From Streptomyces fulvoviolaceus (GTDB lineage: Bacteria; Actinomycetota; Actinomycetes; Streptomycetales; Streptomycetaceae), in contig NZ_JOEY01000051.1 in the NCBI RefSeq assembly GCF_000718165.1, positions 5,328-69,327 on the forward strand: 64,000 bases of DNA, given 5' to 3'. Positions 31,576-41,042 of the stretch are shown piece after piece. The position numbers were made by a program, and so were the translations under genes. The notes under the pieces were generated by a model. The model had not been told where the DNA came from and did no database searches. It saw nothing but the letters and a program-made list of their open reading frames with translations. Positions within the stretch are counted from its first letter, which is position 1; each line of letters begins with the position of its first letter.

Positions 31576-33588
31576 GTGTTCACGGGGATCGACGAGGTCG
31601 ACTGGGCTTCGCTGCGGCATGCGTACGGCAGTGCGGAGGACGTGCCCGGATTACTGCGAGGGCTTGCCTCCACGGACCCGGCCGAGCGGCAGTCCGCGCT
31701 CGACGGGATGTACGGCGCCGTGCACCACCAGGGAGACGTGTACGACTCGACACTCGCGTGCGTTCCGTTCCTGTTCGCGCTGGTGGAGCGCGCGGAGGTG
31801 GCGGACCGGGGCGGACTCGTCGAACTCCTCGTCAGCATAGGGACGGAGGGCCGGGAGGCGGGCGCGGACGCCCCCCACGCCACGGCCCGGGCCGCGGTCC
31901 GGGCGGGTGCCGAGGCCTTCGCCCGGCTGGCCGGGGACGCGGACGCGGCGGTGCGCCGGGCGGCCCCGGAGGCCCTCGTGCGCTTCCTCGACGAACCGAC
32001 CCGGGTGCTGGGCCTGTTGCGGGGGCGGATCATGCTGGAGCGGGACGACCGGGTGCTGCTCGCCGTTACCGAGAGCCTCGGCCTGTTCGTACGGCGTCAC
32101 CCCGGGCACGCCGCCGAGGCGCTGGCGCTGCTCACGGCGCAGAGCGGGCCACCGTACGACCCGGGGCTGCGGCTCGCGGCGCTCGGCCAGCTCGCGGGCT
32201 GTGCCTCCGACCGGCTCCCGCCCGACCTGGTGCCCACCGCCGTCCAGCTGCTCAGGGAACGGTCCGAACGGCGGTCGGCCAGGGCGATCGGGACCGGCCG
32301 TCATGACGGTGACACGCTCGTGGGCCGGCTGCGGCGGCTGCGGCCTTCGGACGAGGAGGGCTCCCAGTTGCTGCGGACCCTTCACACCGCGCTCGGTGGC
32401 CGGGTCGACGACCGGATCGCTCTCCTCCAGGGGCAGTTGACCAGCCCGGACGCGACCGACCGGTGCAACGCCGTGTGGATGTCCACGGGGCTGTTCCGTG
32501 AGTGGCGCGCCGACCATTCCGTGCCTGTCGCCCTGATCGGCGCTCAACTGGGCGCCGATGAGGACAGGTTGCGCGATGCCGCGGTGTCCGTCCTGGTGGA
32601 TCTCTTCGACCTGGCCGCTCCGGCCGCCGACGATCTCGCCGCGCTGGTGGCCGCCCGGCCCGATCTGTGGGTACGCCGGTGGGAGCGCGGAGCTCCGACG
32701 CTGGGCGGTCCGCTCAAGGCCCTGGCCAGGAGCGGGGATCCACGCGTCGTACCGGTCCTGGCCGAGGTGCTGGCCGGGCCCGTCGTGCCCGACGACCTGG
32801 GGTATGTGGTCGCCCATCTCGGCCCGGCCGCTTCTCCGCTCGCCCCCGCGTTGCGGCGCAGGCTGGGTGAGGTACCGCTCGACTCCCCCGGGACGTTCGC
32901 CCGTGCGGTGCCGCTGCTGTCGGCGCTCACCGCACTCGGCGACACGGAGGCCGTACCGGAAGTGCTGCGGCTTCTGCGGGGCATGCCGGACGGTCTCCGG
33001 CTGCGGGACGGCGTGGTGGAGGCGGCGGTGCGGGCACTGGACGCGTTCGGGGGCGCGGCCGCCGAGTCCATACCGGTGCTGTGCGGGCTGCTGGAGTCCG
33101 ACTGCGCGGCGGGCGCCGCGGGGGCGCTGTGGTCGGTGCGGGCAGACGCCTCGGCCGTACTGCCGGTCCTGATGAGTGAGTCGACGGGCGAGCGGCTTCA
33201 GGGGCGGCGCGCGGCCGCCGAGGTGCTGGCGCGGCTCGGTCCGGCGGCCCGGCCGGCGTTGCCCGGACTGCGGCGCATGGCCCAGGCCGGCGACCCGTGG
33301 GAACGGACGTCCGCCGCGTGTGCCCTGTGGCGCATCAGCGGGGAGCCCGACCTCGCCGTCCCGGTGCTGCGTGCGGCCTGGGTGGACCACCCGAACACAC
33401 GCCGGACGATCGCCACGTGCCTCGCCGTCCCGGGCCTCGACGGAGCACCTCTGCACGACCTGCTCCGTGCGGAACTGTCCGCTCCACGACGGCATCTGGC
33501 GTCGTCGTCCGGCGGATACGGCAGCCATGACGTCCTCGACGACGAGCAGTTGTTGCGGGCTTGCCGGGAGGTCCTGACCGACACGTAG
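31576..33588 (+). CDS. HEAT-repeat protein with TTA codon
   Basis: 670 aa of tandem helical pairs. Repeats such as DAAVRRAAPEALVRFLD, DPRVVPVLAEVLAG and AAEVLARLGPAARPALPGLRRMAQAGDPWERTSAACALWRI are typical HEAT/PBS-lyase units. It has no signal or membrane segment and should be a cytoplasmic scaffold. The start is a GTG after GGGGGAGG; the N-terminal region WASLRHAYGSAEDVPGLLRGL is usual for this family in Streptomyces. Codon 26 is TTA (31651-31653), so expression is probably bldA-dependent. The binding partner is unknown. Confidence 0.88.
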   Translation: MFTGIDEVDWASLRHAYGSAEDVPGLLRGLASTDPAERQSALDGMYGAVHHQGDVYDSTLACVPFLFALVERAEVADRGGLVELLVSIGTEGREAGADAPHATARAAVRAGAEAFARLAGDADAAVRRAAPEALVRFLDEPTRVLGLLRGRIMLERDDRVLLAVTESLGLFVRRHPGHAAEALALLTAQSGPPYDPGLRLAALGQLAGCASDRLPPDLVPTAVQLLRERSERRSARAIGTGRHDGDTLVGRLRRLRPSDEEGSQLLRTLHTALGGRVDDRIALLQGQLTSPDATDRCNAVWMSTGLFREWRADHSVPVALIGAQLGADEDRLRDAAVSVLVDLFDLAAPAADDLAALVAARPDLWVRRWERGAPTLGGPLKALARSGDPRVVPVLAEVLAGPVVPDDLGYVVAHLGPAASPLAPALRRRLGEVPLDSPGTFARAVPLLSALTALGDTEAVPEVLRLLRGMPDGLRLRDGVVEAAVRALDAFGGAAAESIPVLCGLLESDCAAGAAGALWSVRADASAVLPVLMSESTGERLQGRRAAAEVLARLGPAARPALPGLRRMAQAGDPWERTSAACALWRISGEPDLAVPVLRAAWVDHPNTRRTIATCLAVPGLDGAPLHDLLRAELSAPRRHLASSSGGYGSHDVLDDEQLLRACREVLTDT

Positions 33589-33678
33589 CCCTCCGGGCGG
33601 GTGCGGAGTCCTCCGCGTGTCCGGCGTCGCGGACACGCAGGGAGACCCGGTGGAGGAGCGCGCCGAGCCGTCCGACGG

Positions 33679-34266
33679 TCACCTCCCGTCGGCTCGTCTT
33701 CCGCCCCACAGCGGGCCGAAGCGGGCCCACTCCGTGTCCCACTGGTCCACGCGCCGGCGCTCCAGCCGTCCGCACAGGACACGGCCGCCGACGAAGGGCA
33801 CGACGGCAGCGCTCAACCCCACCAGGCCGCCGATCAACGCGGCCCGGACCCGGGCCTGGGCCTCGGTGGCGGGTTGCGTCACCATGCGGCCCTCACGGTC
33901 CGTCCAGACCGTCACGGGGGTGCCGAGGGTGCTGCCGGGGCCGACCCGGACCTGGCCCGTGTGGGTCGAGCCGTCCGCTCCGCTCCAGCTCACCCTCGCC
34001 CACACCCGATCGCCGCTGGATGTGCCGGCCTCGGCCGTGCCGGGCGCCGCCTCGGTGAGGTGGGCCACCACGGGATGCCACTCGACGCGTTCCCGGGCCA
34101 GCTGGCGCTCTACGGAGCCGTTCACCGCCAGACCGGCGAGCACCCCGGCGAGAACGGTGAGCGCCCAGGCGCCGAGCACCACCCAAGCCTCCACGGTGTC
34201 GGCGCGGCGCTTCAGCGGATTGCGCCGCCAGCGCCACAGCCAGACCTTCGGACCACGGAACGCCAT
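33679..34266 (-). CDS. Rv1733c-like two-helix membrane protein
   Basis: 195 aa. A basic N-terminus (WLWRWRRNPLKRRADTVEAW) is followed by one membrane helix (VVLGAWALTVLAGVLAGLAV), an extracytoplasmic domain with VWARVSWSGADGSTHTGQVRVG and TVWTDREGRMVTQP, and a second helix (ALIGGLVGLSAAVVPFVGG). This matches the mycobacterial Rv1733c family common in Streptomyces. The ATG 34266 is set by AGGAGG nine bases upstream. Its role is unknown. Confidence 0.85.
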   Translation of the reverse strand: MAFRGPKVWLWRWRRNPLKRRADTVEAWVVLGAWALTVLAGVLAGLAVNGSVERQLARERVEWHPVVAHLTEAAPGTAEAGTSSGDRVWARVSWSGADGSTHTGQVRVGPGSTLGTPVTVWTDREGRMVTQPATEAQARVRAALIGGLVGLSAAVVPFVGGRVLCGRLERRRVDQWDTEWARFGPLWGGRRADGR

Positions 34267-34569
34267 CGAAGGCATCCTCCTCATGAGCGACGGGCGCACG
34301 AACATGCCGGAGACGCGCGCACGTACATGCAGGGACCGCCCTCCCATACGGGAGACGCCTCCTAGATGCTCACGGCACCTTCTCCGTCTCCACCGTCCCA
34401 CCGGTTCCCCGCTCGCGCGCGGCATCTTCCGCAAAGGTGCCCACGGATCGCCGCGGTCAGCTACCATCCCCGCCCTGACCTGCGGCAAAGCCGATTCCAG
34501 AGGTAACTGTCAGTGGCGAGGTGCAGACTGGCCGGTGTCTGAGACAAAGCCGTCCCGGAGGTGATCGGC
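34267..34569. other. Intergenic region between Rv1733c-like and BNR genes
   Basis: 303 bp. A TACCAT hexamer near 34462 could be a -10 for the rightward gene. CAAAGCCG occurs at 34486 and again at 34545, each followed by a GAGGT-like stretch, which looks like a short tandem duplication of a leader. No gene was recognised. Confidence 0.4.
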
Positions 34570-35655
34570 ATGACCGAAGTACTGCTCGCCGTGGGCACGC
34601 GCAAGGGCCTGTTCATCGGGCGCAGGCGCGGTGGCACCTGGGAGTTCGACGAGAGTCCCTACTTCAACGCACAGGCCGTGTACTCGGTCGCGATCGACAC
34701 CCGCGGCGAGCGTCCGCGGCTGCTGGCCGGCGGCGACAGCGCGCACTGGGGCCCCTCCGTGTTCCACTCCGACGACCTCGGCCGGACCTGGACCGAACCG
34801 GCCCGGCCCGCCGTCAAGTTCCCCAAGGACACCGAGGCTTCGCTGGAGCGGGTCTGGCAGCTGCACCCGGCGGCCGCGGAGCCGGACGTGGTGTACGCGG
34901 GCACGGAACCGGCCGCGCTGTACCGCTCGGAGGACCGCGGGGAGAGCTTCGAGCTCGTCCGTCCCCTGTGGGAGCACCCCACCCGGTCGAAGTGGGTGCC
35001 GGGCGGCGGTGGTGAGGGCCTGCACACCGTCCTCACCGACAAGCGGGACCCGCGCGCGGTGACCGTGGCCGTCTCCACGGCCGGGGTGTTCCGCACGAAG
35101 GACGGCGGCGAGAGCTGGGAGCCGTCCAACTCCGGTGTCTCCGCGGTGTTCCTGCCCGACCCGAACCCGGAGTTCGGCCAGTGCGTGCACAAGGTCGCAC
35201 AGGACGCGGCGACCCCGGACCGGCTGTATCTGCAGAACCACTGGGGCGTGTACCGCAGCGACGACGCGGGCGCGCACTGGACGGACATCGGCGAGGGCCT
35301 GCCCTCCACCTTCGGCTTCGCCGCGGCCACCCATCCCCGCCGCGGCGACACGGCGTACGTCTTCCCGATCAACGCCGACGCGGACCGGGTGCCGGCCGAC
35401 CACCGATGCCGGGTCTTCCGTACGGCGGACGCGGGCAAGAGCTGGGAGCCGCTCACCGCGGGCCTGCCGCAGGAGGACCACTACGGCACGGTGCTGCGGG
35501 ACGCGATGTGCACGGACGACGCGGACCCGGCGGGCGTCTACTTCGGCAACCGCAACGGCGAGGTGTTCGCCTCGGCCGACGACGGCGACAGCTGGCGGCA
35601 GTTGGCCGCGCACCTGCCGGACGTACTGTGCGTGCGGGCCGCGGTGGTCGGATGA
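34570..35655 (+). CDS. BNR/sialidase-like repeat beta-propeller protein
   Basis: 361 aa with at least five Asp-box repeats: [45 protein letters not shown] and ASADDGDSW. It has no signal peptide and so is a cytoplasmic propeller. The sialidase Arg triad and Tyr/Glu pair are not evident, making a glycosidase role unlikely; homologues are called exo-alpha-sialidase by fold only. The ATG has GGAGG eight bases upstream. Confidence 0.85.
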   Translation: MTEVLLAVGTRKGLFIGRRRGGTWEFDESPYFNAQAVYSVAIDTRGERPRLLAGGDSAHWGPSVFHSDDLGRTWTEPARPAVKFPKDTEASLERVWQLHPAAAEPDVVYAGTEPAALYRSEDRGESFELVRPLWEHPTRSKWVPGGGGEGLHTVLTDKRDPRAVTVAVSTAGVFRTKDGGESWEPSNSGVSAVFLPDPNPEFGQCVHKVAQDAATPDRLYLQNHWGVYRSDDAGAHWTDIGEGLPSTFGFAAATHPRRGDTAYVFPINADADRVPADHRCRVFRTADAGKSWEPLTAGLPQEDHYGTVLRDAMCTDDADPAGVYFGNRNGEVFASADDGDSWRQLAAHLPDVLCVRAAVVG

Positions 35656-35728
35656 ACCGGACGGGGGTGCGGTCGGGCCTTGGCCATCGGTTGATCTCCG
35701 CCGCCTGTACGGCAGTAGGGTGACGCCC

Positions 35729-36406
35729 GTGGCACCACGACCCTTGCATGAAATCGTCGAAGCGGGCTGGGCGAAGGCCCTCGAACCGGTCGCCGGACGG
35801 ATCGCCGAGATGGGCGACTTCCTGCGCGCGGAGATCACCGCGGGACGCACGTATCTTCCGGCCGGCCCGAACGTCCTGCGGGCCTTCCAGCAGCCCTTCG
35901 ACGAGGTGCGGGTACTGATCGTCGGTCAGGACCCCTACCCCACGCCGGGACATGCTGTGGGGCTCTCGTTCTCGGTCGCTCCCGAGGTACGGCCGCTGCC
36001 CGGCAGCCTGATCAACATCTACCGCGAGCTCAACACCGACCTGGGGCTGCCGCAGCCGTCCAACGGTGATCTGACGCCGTGGACCGGGCAGGGCGTGCTG
36101 CTGCTCAACAGGGCGCTCACCACGGCCCCGCGCAAACCGGGCGCGCACCGCGACAAGGGCTGGGAGGCGGTCACCGAGCAGGCGATACGCGCGCTGGCGG
36201 CGCGCGGCAAGCCCCTCGTGTCGATCCTGTGGGGCCGTGACGCCCGCAACCTCGGCCCCCTCCTCGGCAACCTGCCGTCGGTGGAGTCCGCGCACCCCTC
36301 CCCCATGTCGGCCGACCGCGGCTTCTTCGGCTCGCGCCCGTTCAGCCGCGCCAACGACCTGCTCGTCGGACAGGGCGGACAGCCGGTGGACTGGCGCCTG
36401 CCGTGA
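35729..36406 (+). CDS. ung: Uracil-DNA glycosylase (family 1)
   Basis: 225 aa, the usual length. It removes uracil from DNA in base-excision repair. The water-activating motif GQDPYP (residues 66-71, Asp68) is intact, followed by the uracil-binding LLLNRALTT and the DNA-intercalation motif HPSPMS (canonical HPSPLS). GTG 35729 lies seven bases after TAGGGT, which could be a -10 for a leaderless mRNA or part of a ribosome site. The stop overlaps the next gene's GTG (GTGA), so the two are co-translated. Streptomyces often carry two ung copies; whether this is the only one here cannot be told. Confidence 0.94.
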   Translation: MAPRPLHEIVEAGWAKALEPVAGRIAEMGDFLRAEITAGRTYLPAGPNVLRAFQQPFDEVRVLIVGQDPYPTPGHAVGLSFSVAPEVRPLPGSLINIYRELNTDLGLPQPSNGDLTPWTGQGVLLLNRALTTAPRKPGAHRDKGWEAVTEQAIRALAARGKPLVSILWGRDARNLGPLLGNLPSVESAHPSPMSADRGFFGSRPFSRANDLLVGQGGQPVDWRLP

Positions 36407-37392
36407 CCGGTGCGGGGGACGGATCGCCCGGGTTCCTCGCCGTCGACTCCGGAGGCTCCGGACTCCGCGTCGTGATCGGGACCACCGGGCGGGGCGCGTT
36501 GGCCCGACGGGATTCGCGGGAGCCGGTGCGCACCGATGCCCGGGGCATCGACCCCGAGCACCTCATGGGGCAACTGGTGCCCCTCGTCCGGGCATTGGCC
36601 GCCGAGACGGGCGTGATCGAGCTGGACACGGCCGTCGTGGGGGCCGCCGGGCTGGCCACCCTGGGGGACGCCCTGCGGGCCGAGCTGCCGGCCGCCCTGG
36701 AGCGGGAGTTCGGGATCCGGACCGTCGCCCTCGTCGCCGATGCCGTCACCGCCTACACGGGCGCGCTCGGACCTCGCCCCGGTGCGGTCCTCGCCGCCGG
36801 TACGGGCCTGATCGCGATCGGCACGGACCTGACGTGCTGGCGTCGGGCGGACGGCTGGGGTCATCTGCTGGGCGACTGCGGCAGCGGTGCGTGGATCGGG
36901 CGGGCCGGTCTCGAGGCGGCGCTGCGCGCCCACGACGGGCGGCCCGGTGGCTCGGCGGGGCTGCTGACCCGTGCCGAGGAGTCGTTCGGGCCGGTGCGGG
37001 AGTTGCCCGGCAAGCTCTACCCGCGACCGGACCGTCCCGCCGTACTCGCCTCGTTCGCGCCCCAGGTCGCGGCCTGCGCGGAACACGACCCGGTCGCCGC
37101 CGGCATTCTGCGCACGGCGGCCCGGCACATGGCCGAGTCGGCGGCCGCCGTCTGCCCGTCGACGGACGAGCCCCGAGTCGCGCTCACCGGTGGCCTGTTC
37201 AAGTTGGGTGCCGCACTCGTCGTACCCCTGGAGGAGGAACTCTCGCGGCGGCTGCCGCACGCGCGGCGGGTCGCGGCCGCCGGCGATCCGCTGGAGGGAT
37301 CGGTGCACATCGCGACCGATCTGGTGGCGGGATCACTCACTCTGCCGAGTGATGAGTCGATGCTCTACGTGGTGACCGCAAAGGGGGACTGA
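36403..37392 (+). CDS. N-acetylglucosamine kinase-like protein (BadF/BadG/BcrA ATPase family)
   Basis: 329 aa of the ASKHA fold. The phosphate-1 motif is [14 protein letters not shown], phosphate-2 is [21 protein letters not shown] is the sugar/connecting segment, and the adenosine site is VALTGGLF. The family includes human-type GlcNAc kinase and archaeal sugar kinases. GTG start overlaps the ung stop. The sugar is not certain; GlcNAc or a related amino sugar is the best guess. Confidence 0.87.
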   Translation: MTGAGDGSPGFLAVDSGGSGLRVVIGTTGRGALARRDSREPVRTDARGIDPEHLMGQLVPLVRALAAETGVIELDTAVVGAAGLATLGDALRAELPAALEREFGIRTVALVADAVTAYTGALGPRPGAVLAAGTGLIAIGTDLTCWRRADGWGHLLGDCGSGAWIGRAGLEAALRAHDGRPGGSAGLLTRAEESFGPVRELPGKLYPRPDRPAVLASFAPQVAACAEHDPVAAGILRTAARHMAESAAAVCPSTDEPRVALTGGLFKLGAALVVPLEEELSRRLPHARRVAAAGDPLEGSVHIATDLVAGSLTLPSDESMLYVVTAKGD

Positions 37393-37490
37393 TCACCGTG
37401 GTTCACCAAGTGTCCGATACACCGGCCGATCTCTTCCCATTCGTGCGTAACTCATCAGACAAAACCGGACGGATACCGCTCACCTGCACC

Positions 37491-37507
37491 CTCCCCGAAC
37501 AGGGGAG
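37491..37507. terminator. Hairpin after the sugar kinase gene
   Basis: CTCCCC-GAACA-GGGGAG, a perfect 6-bp stem, 100 bp after the kinase stop and 28 bp before the next start. It could be a terminator or an operator for the downstream gene. Confidence 0.4.
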
Positions 37508-37534
37508 CCCAGGAAGCCAGTAACATGCGTCGCC

Positions 37535-38458
37535 ATGAGCTCCCCCACTGGGCCCGCGTCCGGCCTGCCAGTACGAATGCCGCGACCTCGCCAGCCCGGG
37601 CGGCACCGCCGACCCGAGCCGCTGGCGGCTCCCGAGGGCGCGCCCGCGCTCGTCCTCGCGGTGCCGGGCACGCCCGGTTCCGCCACACGCAGTCTCGCCG
37701 ACGAGGTCGTGAGCATCGCCCGCTCCGAGCTCCCCGGCCTGGACGCGCGGATCGGGTACCTCGATGGGGACGACGCCGAGTTCCCCACGCTCCAGGCCGT
37801 GCTGGTGCGTGCCGCCGAGGAGCGCACCGCCCGCTTCCAGCAGGCCCGTGCCGCCGGAGTGGACGTCAAGGAGCCCGACGGCCCGGTCGCCGTCGTCGTA
37901 CCGCTGCTCGCCGGCCCGGACAGCGCGCTTTTGCGCCGGATCCGCCAGGCCGTCATGGACAGCCGGATCGCGGCCGACCTGACCGATGTGCTGGGCCCGC
38001 ACCCGCTGCTCGCCGAGGCGCTGCACGTGCGTCTGTCGGAGGCCGGTCTGGCCCGCGCCGACCGGGCGCGCCTGTTCACCGTGGCGACCGCCGCGGACGG
38101 CATCGTCCTGGCCGCCGTGGGCGGCGAGGAGGCCGTGCAGGCGGCCGGGATCACCGGCATGCTGCTCGCCGCGCGCCTGGCCGTGCCGGTGATGGCCGCG
38201 GCGCTCGACCAGGACGGCTCGATCGCCTCCGTCGCCGAGCAGCTGCGCAACTCCGGCTCGCAGCAGCTGGCGCTGGCGCCGTACCTGATAGGGCCGGAGA
38301 TCGACCCGGCCGTGATCGAGGAGGCCGCCAAGGAGGCGGGCTGTTCCGCCGCCGAGGCGCTCGGCCCCTACCCGGCGATCGGCAAGCTCGCCCTCGCCAA
38401 GTACACGACCGCCCTGGGCATCGCCCCGCAGCAGGCACAGGGCGCGCCGGTCCGCTGA
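37535..38458 (+). CDS. CbiX/sirohydrochlorin chelatase-like protein
   Basis: 307 aa. A Pro/Arg-rich N-terminal 35 residues precedes two chelatase-like halves: ALVLAVPGTPGSATRSLADEVV with VAVVVPLLAG, then GIVLAAVGGEEAVQAAGITG with LALAPYLIGPE. In true chelatases the first strand carries a catalytic His (HGS); here it reads VPGTPG, so the metal-binding His is missing and catalytic insertion of cobalt or iron is doubtful. There is no ribosome site; TAACAT lies eight bases before ATG. It ends before a strong shared terminator. Confidence 0.78.
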   Translation: MSSPTGPASGLPVRMPRPRQPGRHRRPEPLAAPEGAPALVLAVPGTPGSATRSLADEVVSIARSELPGLDARIGYLDGDDAEFPTLQAVLVRAAEERTARFQQARAAGVDVKEPDGPVAVVVPLLAGPDSALLRRIRQAVMDSRIAADLTDVLGPHPLLAEALHVRLSEAGLARADRARLFTVATAADGIVLAAVGGEEAVQAAGITGMLLAARLAVPVMAAALDQDGSIASVAEQLRNSGSQQLALAPYLIGPEIDPAVIEEAAKEAGCSAAEALGPYPAIGKLALAKYTTALGIAPQQAQGAPVR

Positions 38459-38487
38459 CGCACACGGCACCGTCGTAGCAACGCCGA

Positions 38488-38516
38488 AGGGCCCGCTCCT
38501 CTCAGGAGCGGGCCCT
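38488..38516. terminator. Bidirectional terminator
   Basis: AGGGCCCGCTCCT pairs perfectly with AGGAGCGGGCCCT around a CTC loop (13-bp stem). It separates the convergent CbiX-like and lactonase genes. Confidence 0.88.
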
Positions 38517-38534
38517 CGTCATGCGTCGCGGGGC

Positions 38535-39563
38535 TCAGTCGAAGATCACGCAGGACGCGGCCGTCACCTCGATCGAGCCCTCGTACCGCGGCAGCCCTGT
38601 GACCGGGTCGGCGGCGAACCAGGTCACGTCGCCGGAGCGCTCGTTCGCGACGTACAGGAAGCCCTCGGACTCGGTGAGCGCCCGCGGCCAGTGACCGCCG
38701 CAGGTCACGGTGCCGACCAGGCGCAGCCCGTCCGCCTCGACGGCGAACGTGGACAGCACGTCCTCGCCGCGGGTGGCGGTCCACACGAAGCGACCGTCGG
38801 GTGAGGCCACGATGCCCGACGGGTAGGCGTCGCCCTCCGGCCCTCCGGGGAGCACCTGGTTCTCGTTGACGGGCTTCAGGGAGCCGTCCTCGGCGTCCCA
38901 CCGGCAGACGGTGACGGTCGGGGTGAGCTCGTTGAGGACGTAGGCGTGCGTGCCGTCCGGATGGAAGGCCAGATGGCGCGGGCCGGAGCCGGGGCGCAGG
39001 GCGGCCTCCCGGTGCACGTCGAGGCTGCCGTCCGTCAGCCTGCAGACCCGCACCGAGTCCGTGCCGAGGTCGACGCTGACGGCCCAACGGCCGCTCGGGT
39101 CGGGCTGCACCTGGTGGGCGTGCGGGCCCTGCTGGCGGGGTGTGTGCGGGCCCGAGCCGGTGTGCTGGAGGATGCCGGACGGGGCGTCCGCGAGGGTGCC
39201 GTCGGCGTGGACGGGCACGGCGGTGACGCTTCCGGAGCCGTAGTTGGCGGTCAGGACGTGTCCGGCGTGGACGGCGAGGTGGGTGGGCCCCTTTCCGTCG
39301 ACCGGCACCGGCGGGCCGGCCGGCTCGGGCTTGTCGCCGTTCACCCGGTACGCCGCCACCGCGCCGTCGGCCGTCTCGCTGACCGCGTACAGCGTGGCCC
39401 CGTCGGCGGACAGGGCCAGATAGGACGGGTCGGGTACGCCGTCCAGGCTGCTCAGAACCGTCAGCGCGCCGCCGTCCGCGGCCACGGCCGCCGTGACGAT
39501 GCCGGGGCCTCCGGCCGCCGTGAACGACCCGATGTAGGCCCGCCGTCGCGATGTGCCTGTCAC
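38535..39563 (-). CDS. Lactonase family protein (6-phosphogluconolactonase-type beta-propeller)
   Basis: 342 aa seven-bladed propeller of the YbhE/Pgl family. Characteristic strands are RRAYIGSFTAAGG at the start, HLAVHAGHVLTANYGSGSV, HAHQVQPDPSGRWAVSVDLG with its conserved His and Asp, and YPSGIVASPDGRFVWTATRG. It may hydrolyse 6-phosphogluconolactone or another sugar lactone in the cytosol. GTG start with GAGGGGACAG upstream. It lies 80 bp downstream of the NO synthase gene on the same strand and could share its transcript. Confidence 0.9.
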   Translation of the reverse strand: MTGTSRRRAYIGSFTAAGGPGIVTAAVAADGGALTVLSSLDGVPDPSYLALSADGATLYAVSETADGAVAAYRVNGDKPEPAGPPVPVDGKGPTHLAVHAGHVLTANYGSGSVTAVPVHADGTLADAPSGILQHTGSGPHTPRQQGPHAHQVQPDPSGRWAVSVDLGTDSVRVCRLTDGSLDVHREAALRPGSGPRHLAFHPDGTHAYVLNELTPTVTVCRWDAEDGSLKPVNENQVLPGGPEGDAYPSGIVASPDGRFVWTATRGEDVLSTFAVEADGLRLVGTVTCGGHWPRALTESEGFLYVANERSGDVTWFAADPVTGLPRYEGSIEVTAASCVIFD

Positions 39564-39643
39564 CGCTGTCCCCTCTCGGTGCTGTGCTGTCGGGGCGACG
39601 GTAGCAGTCGATCACCAGCGGTCTAGACCAAGTCCGGTCGAAT

Positions 39644-40879
39644 TCATCGGGCCGCAATGGAAGCGGGGACCGTCTCGCCCCGGGCCCGGGCGAGGGCCTC
39701 GGGGTGGTGGACGTACCCGGTCCGGTGCTCCACGGTCTCGTACGTGCGGTGGAAGACGGGCGTGGCGCTGCCCGACATCGGCGGCACGATCCACGACCAG
39801 TCGGCGCCCACCCGGCGCCCCTTGCGCTCCTCGCGGTCGAGGTGGTCGATGAAGCGCCGGGACTCGGTGTGGTGATCGGTGACGGTGACGCCCGCGCGGT
39901 CGAAGGAGTGCAGCACCGCGCGGTTGAGCTCCACGAGGGCGCGGTCCTTCCACAGCGTGCGGTCGGTGCGGGTGTCGAGGCCGAGGCGCTCGGCGATGCG
40001 CGGCAGGAGGTCGTAGCGGTCGGTGTCGGCGAGGTTGCGGGCGCCGATCTCGGTGCCCATGTACCAGCCGTTGAAGGGCGCCGCCGGGTAGCAGATCCCG
40101 CCGATCTCCAGGCACATGTTGGCGAGTGCGGGCACCGCGTGCCAGCGCAGGCCGAGGCCGCGCCACCATGTGTACTCGGGGTGCGTCAGGTCCACCTGGA
40201 GCACCGCGTCCTCCGGCAGGTCGAACCAGCCGGGCCGGTCCTCGCCCGCGCCCTGGACCATCAGGGGCAGGACGTCGAACGGGGTGCCCGGTCCGCCGGG
40301 CCAGCCGAGGCGGAGGGCGAGCGCGGTGAGGCCGGCGTTGCGCGGGTCGCCGGTGACGCCGCCGGGGCGGGTGTAGCCGGCGTAGCGGACGAGCTGTTCG
40401 TTCCAGATACGCGGTCCGGGGCGGCCCGGTTCGTCCGGGGCGAAGACCGTGATGAGGGCGCGGATCCGGCCGTCGCGGGTCGCCTCCCGCAGATGCTCGG
40501 CCGACGCCTCGGCCACGTCCTCGGCGGCGCGCAGGTGCCGCAGGTCGCGCACGCGCAGGGAGCGCCAGTACAGGCGCCCTATGCAGCGGTTGGCGTTGCG
40601 CCAGGCGACCCGGGCCCCGAAGGCGAGTTCCTCCGTGGTGTGGCGGTACGTGCCCGTCTCCGCGATCTCGGCGTGCGTGGCGGCGATGCGCCGGGCCGGA
40701 TCACCGAGCCGTTCCTCGGTGTGGTGCAGGGTGAGGAACTCGGCGGCGGCGCGGAGGAGTTCGTACGGTGGGGAATCCTGCCGTACGGGGGCCGGGGAGC
40801 CGTCCGCCCAGGGCTGCGGACAGCCTCCGGCGTCGGCCACGGGCTTCCAGTGTCCGTTGCTGAGCGGGAAGTTCCGCAT
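39644..40879 (-). CDS. nos: Nitric oxide synthase oxygenase
   Basis: 411 aa, the bacterial oxygenase-only form. It oxidises L-arginine to citrulline and NO with haem and a tetrahydrobiopterin-type cofactor. The haem ligand is Cys99 in AWRNANRCIGRLYW. The arginine-binding Glu277 lies in GWYMGTEIGARNLAD, preceded by WRGLGLRWHAVPALANMCLEIGG. No reductase domain is fused, as in all short bacterial forms, so electrons come from an unknown flavoprotein. ATG 40879 has TGGGGGTG upstream; a GTG two codons earlier is also possible. No thaxtomin-type biosynthesis genes are nearby. Confidence 0.95.
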   Translation of the reverse strand: MRNFPLSNGHWKPVADAGGCPQPWADGSPAPVRQDSPPYELLRAAAEFLTLHHTEERLGDPARRIAATHAEIAETGTYRHTTEELAFGARVAWRNANRCIGRLYWRSLRVRDLRHLRAAEDVAEASAEHLREATRDGRIRALITVFAPDEPGRPGPRIWNEQLVRYAGYTRPGGVTGDPRNAGLTALALRLGWPGGPGTPFDVLPLMVQGAGEDRPGWFDLPEDAVLQVDLTHPEYTWWRGLGLRWHAVPALANMCLEIGGICYPAAPFNGWYMGTEIGARNLADTDRYDLLPRIAERLGLDTRTDRTLWKDRALVELNRAVLHSFDRAGVTVTDHHTESRRFIDHLDREERKGRRVGADWSWIVPPMSGSATPVFHRTYETVEHRTGYVHHPEALARARGETVPASIAAR

Positions 40880-41042
40880 TGGCACACCCCCAGGCGGCTC
40901 GCCCGCGGACCGCTCCCGCACGGTGCGCGGGCTCCGTGCGTCTGATAGCCGCGGGATTACCCGCCGGGTGGCCTGATCCACCCTGTAGGTGGCCGGTGAA
41001 CGTGCCTGAGGGGGTTTCTTCCGGTCAGCCCCCAGGGACGGT

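Noticed and set aside
39644..40879. NO synthase as part of a thaxtomin (txt) cluster
   Set aside because: No NRPS, P450 or txtR-like gene nearby; neighbours are transport and housekeeping genes.
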